Assembly: GCF_003072625.1 (NCBI RefSeq)
Contig: NZ_CP027805.1
Coordinates: 1,176,001-1,240,000, forward strand
Source of the DNA: Limosilactobacillus reuteri
Lineage (GTDB): Bacteria; Bacillota; Bacilli; Lactobacillales; Lactobacillaceae
Reading direction: 5' to 3'
Length of the DNA stretch: 64,000 nt
Shown here: piece after piece, positions 16,886 through 25,293 of the stretch
Position numbering within the stretch: the first letter of the stretch is position 1
Layout: every line of letters starts with the position of its first letter
Notes under the pieces: generated by a model
What the model was told of the DNA's origin: nothing
Seen by the model: the letters and a program-made list of their open reading frames with translations, nothing else
The model's database searches: none
Made by a program: the position numbers and the translations under genes

Positions 16886-17948
16886 AATTTAAGTTAGAAA
16901 GAAAATAGTTGCTCATCAGTGACGTAAGACATGAATACTTCATATGGAGTTCGATAGCCTAGTGATTTACGGGGCAGGTTATTTCGCTTACTCATCAGTT
17001 GGGTTACCAATTCATCAGGAAGATTGCGGAAATCTAGCTGTTTCGTTAAGCCATCCCGGCGTAAAAGACCGTTGTTGTTTTCGTTCAGCCCTCGTTGATT
17101 GGGAGCACCAACCTCGGCAAAGTAAGTGTGAAGGTCAAATTGATTGGCAATCTCGCGCTAGCCGGCGAATTCTTTTCCGTTGTCAAAGGTAATCGATTTG
17201 AAGAAGTACCGCGGGAATTTCCGAAGCCACTGACTTAAGTGTTGGTTAATCGCATCAGCCGTCTTTTCGTGCACATTGAGTATAATTTCGACCTTCGATT
17301 GGCGTTCGGTCAGGGTCATTACCGCCCCTTGGTGCTTTTTGCCTTGGACGGTATCAGCTTCAAGGTGCCCAAATTCAGTGGCATAGTGCGGAAAGTCCTT
17401 GGCACGCTCGTGAATACTTCGCCCCAATTGGCCAGCCTTCCCGCGGCGCTCGACATAGCAATTCGGGTGCCGCTTACCTCGCATCGGCAAGGAACGGACA
17501 TCGAAGCCGAACTGGCCACGTTCAAACATCCGGTAAAGAGTTCGCCGGTTACAACTAATTGGGCGCTCAGCGCGCCCAATAATGGTATCAGGCGTCCACC
17601 CCTGGGCAATTTTGTCGTTGATATAAGTGAGTTCAGCCAGTGACAACTGAGTACGTTTTCGGCCACAACGTTGCTTATTGCGCATATAGTGATCTTGATA
17701 ATCAGCAATTGAGGCACCGGTTTCCAGGTAACGATAAACGCGATAAACGGTTTCGGCGCAACGGTTGATCATTTGGGCCACTCGGTACGCTTTAAGCTTT
17801 TGCACGAAAGAATGGGCGATGATTGTCAGCTCGTTTGTGGTAAGATGGGTGTAAGTCATTTGTGGTTTCCTTTCTTTTGTTTAGGGGTATTCAAAAGTCT
17901 ACCACAAATGGCTTTTCTATTTTTCTAACTTATTTTCTAACTTAATTT
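16886..17948 (-). mobile_element. IS30-family insertion sequence, second type
   Basis: About 1.06 kb between imperfect inverted repeats sharing TTAAGTTAGAAA (16889-16900 and, on minus, 17934-17945). The right end has a second, internal copy of the TTAGAAA block. It lies between the toxin-antitoxin locus and rplS. Sequence differs strongly from the element at 7.6 kb. Confidence 0.75.
16915..17859 (-). pseudogene. IS30-family transposase with amber mutation
   Basis: From ATG 17859 the frame gives an N-terminal helix-turn-helix, the FEXDT-like D in GHLEADTVQGKK and D in ITFDNGKEFAG, then TAG at 17159-17161. Reading on in the same frame gives REIANQFDLHTYF and the NENNNGLLRR catalytic glutamate motif to a stop near 16915. 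A single substitution (probably from TGG or CAG) thus inactivated a normal transposase of about 310 aa. GC content is higher than in the neighbouring genes. Confidence 0.85.
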
Positions 17949-18019
17949 TACAAACGGCGTATACTTAAAAAGCCTGAGCAGCAATTGCAGTTCAAAGCTT
18001 TTCTTAAAAATAATTTTAA

Positions 18020-18054
18020 AACAAAAAAAGAACCCTTGATACACAAGGGTTCTG
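18020..18054 (-). terminator. rplS terminator
   Basis: AGAACCCTTGTG/TATCAAGGGTTCT stem followed by TTTTTTTG on the minus strand, just after the rplS stop codon. Confidence 0.9.
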
Positions 18055-18059
18055 CACTA

Positions 18060-18419
18060 CTAGTTGTCACGACGACGTTCAGCGATACGAGTAGCCTTAC
18101 CAGTACGTTCACGTAAGTAGTAAAGCTTAGCACGACGTACACGACCGTAACGAAGAACATCAATCTTGTCAACACGTGGTGAGTGAACTGGGAAAGTACG
18201 TTCAACACCTACACCGTTACTGATCTTACGTACAGTGTAAGTAGCACTGATACCAGCACCGTGGCGCTTGATAACAACACCTTCGAACATTTGGATACGT
18301 TCACGTGAACCTTCAACGATCCGAGCGTGAACACGAACAGTATCACCGGCACGGAATTCTGGAATATCATCCCGTAATTGACTAGCAGTAATCTTTTCGA
18401 TTAACTTATTTTGACGCAT
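18060..18419 (-). CDS. rplS: 50S ribosomal protein L19
   Basis: Structural protein at the 30S-50S interface (119 aa). The block [20 protein letters not shown] and the basic C-terminal tail [20 protein letters not shown] are diagnostic. The start chosen is [10 protein letters not shown] at 18419, behind GGAAAG; an in-frame start nine codons upstream lacks conservation. In Bacillus rplS follows trmD; here an amino-acid permease gene sits between. Confidence 0.96.
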   Translation of the reverse strand: MRQNKLIEKITASQLRDDIPEFRAGDTVRVHARIVEGSRERIQMFEGVVIKRHGAGISATYTVRKISNGVGVERTFPVHSPRVDKIDVLRYGRVRRAKLYYLRERTGKATRIAERRRDN

Positions 18420-18424
18420 AATGT

Positions 18425-18520
18425 ATTTCTTTCCTTTCGCCGACATTCATGTCCTGTATGACGGGCAGCGGAATACCGTTATTCACAGCTAAACAGCCAA
18501 TAACTACTATACATTGTTTT
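18425..18520 (-). promoter_or_regulatory. Possible L19 leader region
   Basis: The 90 nt before rplS contain paired segments (GCTGTGAATAACGG..., CTGCCCGTCATACAGGACATG) compatible with the structured L19 leader known in Firmicutes that mediates autogenous control. Assignment is from context; a covariance model would decide. Confidence 0.4.
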
Positions 18521-18541
18521 CGACTGTCTTTCAAGGGTAAA

Positions 18542-19972
18542 TTAGTGGGTTTCTTTATTAATGATTGAATGACGAATCCCATAGATAAAGTAAATTAACA
18601 AACCAATCACAAACCAACCAACCATTAAAATTTTCGCATCAGTATTTAGGCCCCAGAAGATCACAGCTGAAAAGATCGCCGAAATCGCTGGAAGTACTGG
18701 ATATAACGGCATCTTAAACTGAGCTTCGGGTAAATCTACCCCTTCCCGCGGACGCAAGGCATAGATTCCCAGAGAAATAAAGATAAATGCGACCAGGGTT
18801 CCCGCAGAAACAAGGGTTGCCAAGAACGTAAATGGGAAAACAGAACCCAAGATCATAGCCAAGAAAGTAATCATCCATAATGCATGATTAGGGACGTGTT
18901 TATCATCGATTTGTCCGAGTGATTTTGGTAATAACCTATCCCGTCCAAAAGCATAGATTAGTCGAGAGGAAGCTAAGAGAATTGCGATTAATGCCGAGAA
19001 AATACCAACAATCGCAACAACAGAAAGCAAGTTCGCCGTAATATAGTGTCCAGACTGCCTTAAAGCCCAGGCTGCTGGTTCCGCATTATTTGCATAACGG
19101 CTATATTTAAACATCCCCACTAATACGAGCGAAACTGCAATAAAGAAGCCTGTTCCTAGTAAGAGTGTCCCGATCAATCCTCGTGGCATTGTCTTTTCCG
19201 GGTTAATCGTTTCAGCTGTATTAGCCGCAATCGCATCAAAGCCGACATAGGCAATAAAGATTTGCGCAGTCCCAGCTAATATCCCCTGCCAGCCTCCAAA
19301 AGTGGTACCTGGTTGATGAGCGGGGAGAAATGGGACATAGTTTTGGGGATGAATTGCAGTTGCGCCCACAACGATAAACATTAAAATAACCAATAACTTT
19401 ACACTAACAATAATATTTTCAATCCGGCTAACCTGATGGACACCGCGGGAAATTAAGATTCCAACGATTAGAATTGCAAAGGCGGCCAGAATATCAATAT
19501 AAGACCCTGTATGTGGATCAAAGCCACCAGTTAAAGCATGGGGCAATTTAATCCCAAAGCTGCCGAGAAAGCCTTGCATATAAGCTGACCACCCAGACGC
19601 AACAAAGGCGACTGAAATAAAATACTCAGCTAAAAGGGCCCAGCCAGCAATCCAGCCAAAGAATTCACCAAACAAAACATTGATCCAGGAAAAAGCAGAA
19701 CCAGCAAAAGGCAGTACCGAAGACGTTTCCGCATAAGCTAATGCCGATAATCCTGCACCAATTGCGGCTACAATGAAGGCCAATGGAACTGCAGGACCGG
19801 TATGCTCAGCGGCAACAATCCCTGGCAAAGTAAATATAGCCGTGCCCACTACCATCCCAGTTCCTAGTCCAATTAAGTCTCTTGTTCGTAAACTAGGAGT
19901 TAATTGCGCATCCTTTTCTTCATAAACGCGCGGATTTTGCTTAAGAAATAATCGTTTAATTAATTTTTTCAT
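18542..19972 (-). CDS. APC-superfamily amino acid permease (cationic amino acid transporter type)
   Basis: Membrane transporter of 476 aa with 12 predicted helices and the family motif GLGTGMVVGTAIFTLPG at about residues 35-51, plus FIAYVGFDAIAANTAET in the middle. Resembles YfnA/CAT proteins; substrate cannot be read. It starts 10 bp after trmD with an AAGGTGA site and precedes rplS by 120 bp, so it was inserted into the rpsP-rimM-trmD-rplS gene string and is probably transcribed with it. Confidence 0.88.
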   Translation of the reverse strand: MKKLIKRLFLKQNPRVYEEKDAQLTPSLRTRDLIGLGTGMVVGTAIFTLPGIVAAEHTGPAVPLAFIVAAIGAGLSALAYAETSSVLPFAGSAFSWINVLFGEFFGWIAGWALLAEYFISVAFVASGWSAYMQGFLGSFGIKLPHALTGGFDPHTGSYIDILAAFAILIVGILISRGVHQVSRIENIIVSVKLLVILMFIVVGATAIHPQNYVPFLPAHQPGTTFGGWQGILAGTAQIFIAYVGFDAIAANTAETINPEKTMPRGLIGTLLLGTGFFIAVSLVLVGMFKYSRYANNAEPAAWALRQSGHYITANLLSVVAIVGIFSALIAILLASSRLIYAFGRDRLLPKSLGQIDDKHVPNHALWMITFLAMILGSVFPFTFLATLVSAGTLVAFIFISLGIYALRPREGVDLPEAQFKMPLYPVLPAISAIFSAVIFWGLNTDAKILMVGWFVIGLLIYFIYGIRHSIINKETH

Positions 19973-19982
19973 TCACGTCACC

Positions 19983-20741
19983 TTAGTCTGGAACAGTTGG
20001 ATCTTCATCCAGCTTAATATCTTCTAACATTAGTTGTTGTTCCCGACTGAGCTTAGCGGTTTTTAAAAGGTCTGGTCGACGGTGAAGAGTCCGTCGTAGC
20101 GATTCACGCATCCGCCATTCTTTAATTTTTTGATGATTTCCACTCGTAAGAACTTCCGGTACCTTCATTCCCCGAAAATCTGCCGGACGTGTATATTGCG
20201 GATATTCTAGCAAACCGTTACTAAATGAGTCTCCCATTGGTGAAGACATATTGCCGAGCACACCAGGAACAAAGCGGACGGTTGCATCAATCATCACCAT
20301 CGCAGCTAATTCTCCACCTGTTAATACATAGTCACCAAGAGATGCTTCATCGGTAACTAAATTACGAATTCGTTCATCATATCCCTCATAATGACCGCAG
20401 ATAAATGTTAAGTGATCTTCTTGGGCTAACTCTTTGGCATAGGCTTGATCAAATTTTCGACCAGCGGGATCCATTAAAATAACGCGCCCTTTTGAATACT
20501 GATCTTTCGTTTGTTCATGAATTGCATCCATAGCGTCAAAAATCGGTTGCGCTTGAAGAAGCATCCCCGCTCCCCCACCAAATGGCGCATCGTCAACATG
20601 GTTATGCTTATCGGTAGTATATTGACGAAAATCGGTCACATTAATATCAACAAATCCATTATCTTGTGCTTTACCGATAATGGATTCCCCCATTGTTGCT
20701 TGAAACATATTGGGGAACAAGCTTAAAATATCAATCCTCAT
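19983..20741 (-). CDS. trmD: tRNA (guanine-N1)-methyltransferase
   Basis: Dimeric SPOUT methyltransferase that makes m1G37 in tRNAs reading CNN codons, preventing +1 frameshifts. The 252-aa protein shows [11 protein letters not shown], the [11 protein letters not shown] block and the trefoil-knot SAM site [13 protein letters not shown] and GVLGN. The start overlaps the rimM stop at 20741, indicating translational coupling. Confidence 0.96.
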   Translation of the reverse strand: MRIDILSLFPNMFQATMGESIIGKAQDNGFVDINVTDFRQYTTDKHNHVDDAPFGGGAGMLLQAQPIFDAMDAIHEQTKDQYSKGRVILMDPAGRKFDQAYAKELAQEDHLTFICGHYEGYDERIRNLVTDEASLGDYVLTGGELAAMVMIDATVRFVPGVLGNMSSPMGDSFSNGLLEYPQYTRPADFRGMKVPEVLTSGNHQKIKEWRMRESLRRTLHRRPDLLKTAKLSREQQLMLEDIKLDEDPTVPD

Positions 20742-21247
20742 TATTCAAGTCCTTCCATTAATTCGACTGTTACAAGATTTTTATCAAGATCAACGTTTTT
20801 AACAACATCATCAATCACTGGTAATAATAAATCCCGTTTTTCTGGACGTTCAACAACCCATACATCATTCGCACCAGGGGATAGAATTTCCTTAATTTTA
20901 CCCAGATGACGGCCATCTGTTGTTTCAACGTCTAATCCAATAATCTGGTGGTAGTAATATTGACCATCGTCTAAGGGCTGTTGATCATCAGCACTGACCA
21001 TTAATTTGTGGTCACGGAATTGTTCAACATCATTGATATTATCGTAGCCGACAAACTTAACAAGAACGAAGCCCTTATGTTGTCGAGCACTTTCGATTGT
21101 CAATGGTAAAGGTTCTCCTGATTGTTGTAAGTACAAGATATTTCCCTTGGCAAATCGTTCATCAATAAAATCAGTAGTTGCTAATACACGCACTTCTCCA
21201 CGAACACCATGAGTATTTACAATTTTACCAACATTATAATATTCCAT
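20741..21247 (-). CDS. rimM: 16S rRNA processing protein RimM
   Basis: Ribosome maturation factor that binds S19 during 30S head assembly. N-terminal RimM domain ([17 protein letters not shown]) and C-terminal PRC barrel ([18 protein letters not shown]...GANDVWVV). The start is MEYYNVG at 21247, because AGGAGGAATTT lies directly before it and the upstream in-frame ATG is in front of that site. A stable hairpin separates it from khpA. Confidence 0.94.
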   Translation of the reverse strand: MEYYNVGKIVNTHGVRGEVRVLATTDFIDERFAKGNILYLQQSGEPLPLTIESARQHKGFVLVKFVGYDNINDVEQFRDHKLMVSADDQQPLDDGQYYYHQIIGLDVETTDGRHLGKIKEILSPGANDVWVVERPEKRDLLLPVIDDVVKNVDLDKNLVTVELMEGLE

Positions 21248-21266
21248 AAATTCCTCCTGAAAAGAC

Positions 21267-21297
21267 AAAAACTCCCACAGATTAGTGTGGGAGTTTT
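21267..21297 (-). terminator. Terminator/attenuator between khpA and rimM
   Basis: AAAACTCCCACA-CTAATC-TGTGGGAGTTTT is a perfect 12-bp stem followed by TGTCTTTT on the minus strand. It ends only about 20 nt before the rimM start, leaving no space for a new promoter, so partial read-through (attenuation) is likely. Confidence 0.75.
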
Positions 21298-21301
21298 AAA
21301 T

Positions 21302-21562
21302 TTAGTGACGATGGTCATTAATTAATAGCCGGACTCGCTTAGAGTTAGCCCGCCGAGATTGAGTACCCTCGACTATTATTCGCAATGCTGCGGCAACATG
21401 TCCCTGTCGGCCAATTAGACGGCCAACATCATTGGGAGCAACATCAATTATATAACGATGGTAACGTCCATCATCTTTTTGGGTAATTGACAATGCCTGT
21501 GGCTGCTTCAATAGCGGAATAACTAAACTACGAATTAACGACTCAATATCTGTCTCAGCCAT
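21302..21562 (-). CDS. khpA: KH-domain RNA-binding protein KhpA
   Basis: Small single KH-domain protein (86 aa) with the GXXG loop as LIGRQGHVAAALR near residue 50. KhpA partners with KhpB/Jag and affects cell division and small-RNA networks in Firmicutes. It lies 12 bp after rpsP, its usual place. Confidence 0.93.
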   Translation of the reverse strand: MAETDIESLIRSLVIPLLKQPQALSITQKDDGRYHRYIIDVAPNDVGRLIGRQGHVAAALRIIVEGTQSRRANSKRVRLLINDHRH

Positions 21563-21574
21563 GACTGATTATCA

Positions 21575-21850
21575 CTACTTCTTAGCGTACTTTGCTTCGT
21601 GGTACTTCTTCATAACACCAGCTGCTTGAAGCATGTTACGAACAGTATCTGAAGGTTGAGCACCCTTTTGTAACCATTCCATAACAGCGTCTTCATCAAA
21701 CTTGACTTCCTTAGGAGTAGTCAATGGGTTGTAAGTACCTACTGAAGTAATAAAACGACCATCACGTGGGGCACGTGAGTCAGCTACAACGATCCGGTAG
21801 AATGGACGCTTCTTTGAACCCATGCGCTTTAAACGAATTTTAACAGACAT
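21575..21850 (-). CDS. rpsP: 30S ribosomal protein S16
   Basis: Ribosomal protein of 91 aa with [20 protein letters not shown] and the [11 protein letters not shown] block. The start at 21850 is used because the upstream GTG is part of the GGAGGTG ribosome binding site. Confidence 0.96.
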   Translation of the reverse strand: MSVKIRLKRMGSKKRPFYRIVVADSRAPRDGRFITSVGTYNPLTTPKEVKFDEDAVMEWLQKGAQPSDTVRNMLQAAGVMKKYHEAKYAKK

Positions 21851-21948
21851 TCTTTGCACCTCCCTAATTTCTTTTAACAGGTAATAATATACCAGTGTTC
21901 AAATAGAATGTAAAGTATTTTTTCTTGACAGGCTTAAATTTTTTGAAA

Positions 21949-23394
21949 TTATTTTTTCTTTCGTAATTTACGAAGCTTTTTAATACGTTTTTGCTTATCT
22001 TTTTTCATTTTTCGTGCCAAGCGGTTCATGGCCATTTGTCCCATCTTACCACCTGGCATTTGGCCACCAAACATATTTTGCATTCCATTGAAGTTACCGT
22101 TTGTAACCTGCTTCATCATCTTACGCATTTGATTAAATTGCTTAATCATCCGGTTAACTTCAACAATTGGTCGTCCCGCCCCTGCTGCTAAACGACGACG
22201 ACGACTAGGATTCATTAAATCAGGATTTTCACGTTCTTCTGGTGTCATTGAAAGAACAATGGCCCGGATATGAGCAAATTGCTTAGGATCCAAATTAAGA
22301 TTCTTCAAGGCCGGGTTATTAGCCATCCCTGGCATCATCTTAATAATGTTTTCCAACGGTCCCATCTTGGTAACCTGGTCCATTTGTGCCAAGAAATCAT
22401 TATAGTCAAATGTGTTTTCACGCATTTTATCCATTGTTTCTTGTGCTTGTTCTTCATCAAAATTCTTTTGGGCCTTTTCAATCAGGGTCATCATGTCCCC
22501 CATACCCAAAATCCGTGAAGCCATTCGGTCAGGGTGGAAGACATCAAGATCCTCCATCTTTTCACCCTCACCGACAAACTTGATCGGCTTACCTGTAACT
22601 GCTCGAATTGACATGGCAGCACCACCACGGGTATCACCATCTAACTTGGTTAAGATAACCCCAGTGATATCAAGTTTATCATCGAACCCTTGAGCAGTAT
22701 TTACTGCATTTTGACCAGTCATCGAATCAATGACAAGCAAAATTTCATTTGGATTTACTAGCTCTTTAATGTTTGCAAGCTCATCCATTAATTGTTCATC
22801 AATTTGGAGTCGACCAGCAGTATCAATAATGACATAATCATTATGATTTTTCTTGGCTACTTCCATCCCTTCACGAACAATTTCAACAGGGTCAACGTCT
22901 GTCCCCTTTTCAAAGACAGGAACATCGATCTGATCAGCGACTTGTTGTAACTGAGTAATAGCAGCGGGCCGGTAAACGTCAGCAGCAATAAACATTGGCC
23001 GGGCGTGATTTTCATTCTTTAACCGTAATGCTAATTTACCGGCAGTGGTCGTCTTACCTGCCCCTTGAAGACCAACCATCATGATAACAGTTGGAATGTG
23101 CGGTGCTTTGTTAAGAGGGACTGCCTCTTCCCCCATTAGTTTTGTCAATTCATCATTAACAATTTTAACGATTTGTTGAGCTGGATTTAACCCTTTCAAT
23201 ACTTCCGCCCCGGCTGCTTTTTCCCGGACAGTCTTTACAAAATCTTTTACAACTTTAAAGTTAACATCGGCTTCTAAAAGGGCGAGCCGAATCTCACGCA
23301 TCGTTTCCCGCAGATCAGCTTCCGTAACTTTGGGTTTGCGTCGTAATTTTTCCATCGCCTTTTGCAGACGATCTGTTAAACCTTCAAATGCCAT
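21949..23394 (-). CDS. ffh: Signal recognition particle protein Ffh
   Basis: SRP54 GTPase (481 aa) that binds signal peptides and 4.5S RNA and docks with FtsY. N domain, then G1 GLQGAGKTTTAGKLA near residue 107, DTAGRLQ, TKLDGDTRGGAAMS, and the Met-rich M domain ending in a very basic tail rich in KK and RK pairs. It overlaps ylxM by spacing of one base, forming one operon with ylxM-ftsY-smc-rnc. Confidence 0.97.
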   Translation of the reverse strand: MAFEGLTDRLQKAMEKLRRKPKVTEADLRETMREIRLALLEADVNFKVVKDFVKTVREKAAGAEVLKGLNPAQQIVKIVNDELTKLMGEEAVPLNKAPHIPTVIMMVGLQGAGKTTTAGKLALRLKNENHARPMFIAADVYRPAAITQLQQVADQIDVPVFEKGTDVDPVEIVREGMEVAKKNHNDYVIIDTAGRLQIDEQLMDELANIKELVNPNEILLVIDSMTGQNAVNTAQGFDDKLDITGVILTKLDGDTRGGAAMSIRAVTGKPIKFVGEGEKMEDLDVFHPDRMASRILGMGDMMTLIEKAQKNFDEEQAQETMDKMRENTFDYNDFLAQMDQVTKMGPLENIIKMMPGMANNPALKNLNLDPKQFAHIRAIVLSMTPEERENPDLMNPSRRRRLAAGAGRPIVEVNRMIKQFNQMRKMMKQVTNGNFNGMQNMFGGQMPGGKMGQMAMNRLARKMKKDKQKRIKKLRKLRKKK

Positions 23395-23395
23395 T

Positions 23396-23737
23396 TTATT
23401 CTTCCTCCAAGCTTTCCAAATGATTTACTAAATGATTAAGCGTTGCATCATCTGGATAGTTTTCCCGGACGTATCGTTGAATTCGATCCGCCTGTTGATT
23501 ACGAACTTGAAATTCAGCATATAAATGCAATTTGGCCTCGTAATCTTCTAATATGCTTTCTGTGCGCTTTATATTATCATATACGGCTTGACGACTAACA
23601 TGGAAATTCTCGGCAATTTCGCCTAATGAGTAGTCATCCCCGTAATAAAGCTCTAAATAATCATTTTGTTTTTTGGTTAATAAGGGTTGGTAAAACTCAA
23701 ATAATGAATTTATCCGATAATTCTTTTCAATTTCCAT
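23396..23737 (-). CDS. ylxM: YlxM-type helix-turn-helix protein (SRP-associated)
   Basis: A 113-aa sigma-70 region-4-like DNA/RNA binding protein ([22 protein letters not shown] at about residues 30-50). YlxM is always found next to ffh in Firmicutes and modulates SRP function. Ends one base before ffh. Confidence 0.93.
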   Translation of the reverse strand: MEIEKNYRINSLFEFYQPLLTKKQNDYLELYYGDDYSLGEIAENFHVSRQAVYDNIKRTESILEDYEAKLHLYAEFQVRNQQADRIQRYVRENYPDDATLNHLVNHLESLEEE

Positions 23738-23751
23738 TTCGTCACACCTGC

Positions 23752-25272
23752 CTAGTCAACTTCGACTAATCCCTTGAACAGGCCATAAACAAAGTCGCCA
23801 GCATCAAATTTCTGGAGGTCGTCTACCTTTTCACCAAGCCCTACATACTTAACTGGTAGGTGGAGTTCATTACGGATAGCAAGGACAATTCCCCCCCGAG
23901 CAGTTCCGTCTAGTTTTGTTAAAACAATCCCTGTTACATCGGTACTTTCCTTAAACAGTTTAGCCTGGTTAAGAGCGTTTTGCCCAGTCGTTGCATCTAA
24001 GACTAACAGTACTTCATGAGGAGCATCTGGGATTTCACGAGTAAGGATTCGTTTCATCTTAGCTAACTCCTTCATCAAGTTAACCTTATTTTGGAGCCGA
24101 CCAGCAGTATCGACAAACAAGATGTCATAGTTTTCATCTTTTGCCCGTTTTACTGCATCAAAAACAACAGCCGCTGGATCACCGTTTTCCGGTCCAGTAA
24201 CGATGTCCACACCGTCACGCTTTGCCCACACATCTAATTGTTCAGTGGCCCCAGCCCGGAATGTATCAGCGGCAGCCAGAAGAACTTTCTTACCTTGATT
24301 CTTAAAGAGGGCGGCCATCTTACCAATCGTTGTTGTTTTTCCGGCACCGTTAACACCGACAAACATAATAACAGTTGGGCCTTCCTTTGCCATGGTTAAG
24401 TCAGGATTTTCATCTTGACCAGCTTCATCGTAAAGTTCAACCATTTTTTCAATAATGACATTGGAAACATCCTGCTTGCTCTTAGCATTTTGCAGTTTTA
24501 CTTCTTCCCGCAATTCATCACTGAGTTTCATTGCCATATCATAACCGACATCAGATTCAATCAACATGTCTTCAAGGTCATCAAAGAAATCTTCGTCAAC
24601 ATGCCGGAAATTAGCCAAGAACTTATTTAATCGTGCTCCAAAGCCTGTTCGGGACTTCTCAAGCCCACGATCATATTTCTTAACCGTCTCAGTTTCTTGA
24701 TCCTCTTCTGGTTCAGGAGAAGGTTGTTGCTCCTCATCACCATCATTTTCTTCAGAATTATCAGTCTCATTTGATTCTTCAGCAGCCGAAGAATCTTCTG
24801 CCGGTTTCTCTTCGGTTGTTATTACTGGTTCTTCAACTGTTTTTTCTTCTTCTGCAACAGGTTCAGTCGGTTCAACCGCCTCTTTAGTTTCAGAAGTACT
24901 AGACGAGGCCGACTCTTCTGCAGAAATAGTCTCATTAGGAGTACTAGATGATGGTACTTCTTCTTCAGAAACACTTGAATCTGCTACCTCTTCTGAGTGA
25001 CTCTCCTCATTAGTTCCCTCTTCTTTTTCCTCTTTAACCCCGTTATGAAACGTTTCGCGAGTTCCATCCGGGTTAATCTTTTCCTCATAGCTATCGGCAG
25101 GAGGAATATTTATCGGTTCCGGATGAATTGGTGCAGAAGCTGGCGCCGCACTTGTCGTATCTGCTGATTCATCTTCATGCGCGGTTTCAGATTGAACAGC
25201 CGCATTTGAACTATCAGGCTTTTTTTCCTCTTCTTTTTTCTTATGACGACGGAAAATATCAAATAATCCCAT
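23752..25272 (-). CDS. ftsY: SRP receptor FtsY with long acidic N-terminal region
   Basis: SRP receptor GTPase of 506 aa. Residues 1-17 are basic ([12 protein letters not shown]), then about 190 residues of low-complexity Glu/Ser/Thr/Pro sequence, then the NG domain: [15 protein letters not shown] near 305, [10 protein letters not shown] and [10 protein letters not shown]. The acidic region probably helps membrane association, as in E. coli FtsY; it is longer than in Bacillus. Cotranscribed with smc (21 bp). Confidence 0.96.
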   Translation of the reverse strand: MGLFDIFRRHKKKEEEKKPDSSNAAVQSETAHEDESADTTSAAPASAPIHPEPINIPPADSYEEKINPDGTRETFHNGVKEEKEEGTNEESHSEEVADSSVSEEEVPSSSTPNETISAEESASSSTSETKEAVEPTEPVAEEEKTVEEPVITTEEKPAEDSSAAEESNETDNSEENDGDEEQQPSPEPEEDQETETVKKYDRGLEKSRTGFGARLNKFLANFRHVDEDFFDDLEDMLIESDVGYDMAMKLSDELREEVKLQNAKSKQDVSNVIIEKMVELYDEAGQDENPDLTMAKEGPTVIMFVGVNGAGKTTTIGKMAALFKNQGKKVLLAAADTFRAGATEQLDVWAKRDGVDIVTGPENGDPAAVVFDAVKRAKDENYDILFVDTAGRLQNKVNLMKELAKMKRILTREIPDAPHEVLLVLDATTGQNALNQAKLFKESTDVTGIVLTKLDGTARGGIVLAIRNELHLPVKYVGLGEKVDDLQKFDAGDFVYGLFKGLVEVD

Positions 25273-25293
25273 ACTTGAAGCCTCCTAAATTAG

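Noticed and set aside
17239-17643. Rightward 134-aa frame in the IS30-type element
   Set aside because: It is the antisense of the transposase reading frame, open because of the higher GC content there.
24720-25230. Tandem repeat or recombination site in the acidic part of ftsY
   Set aside because: It is low-complexity coding sequence without a regular period.
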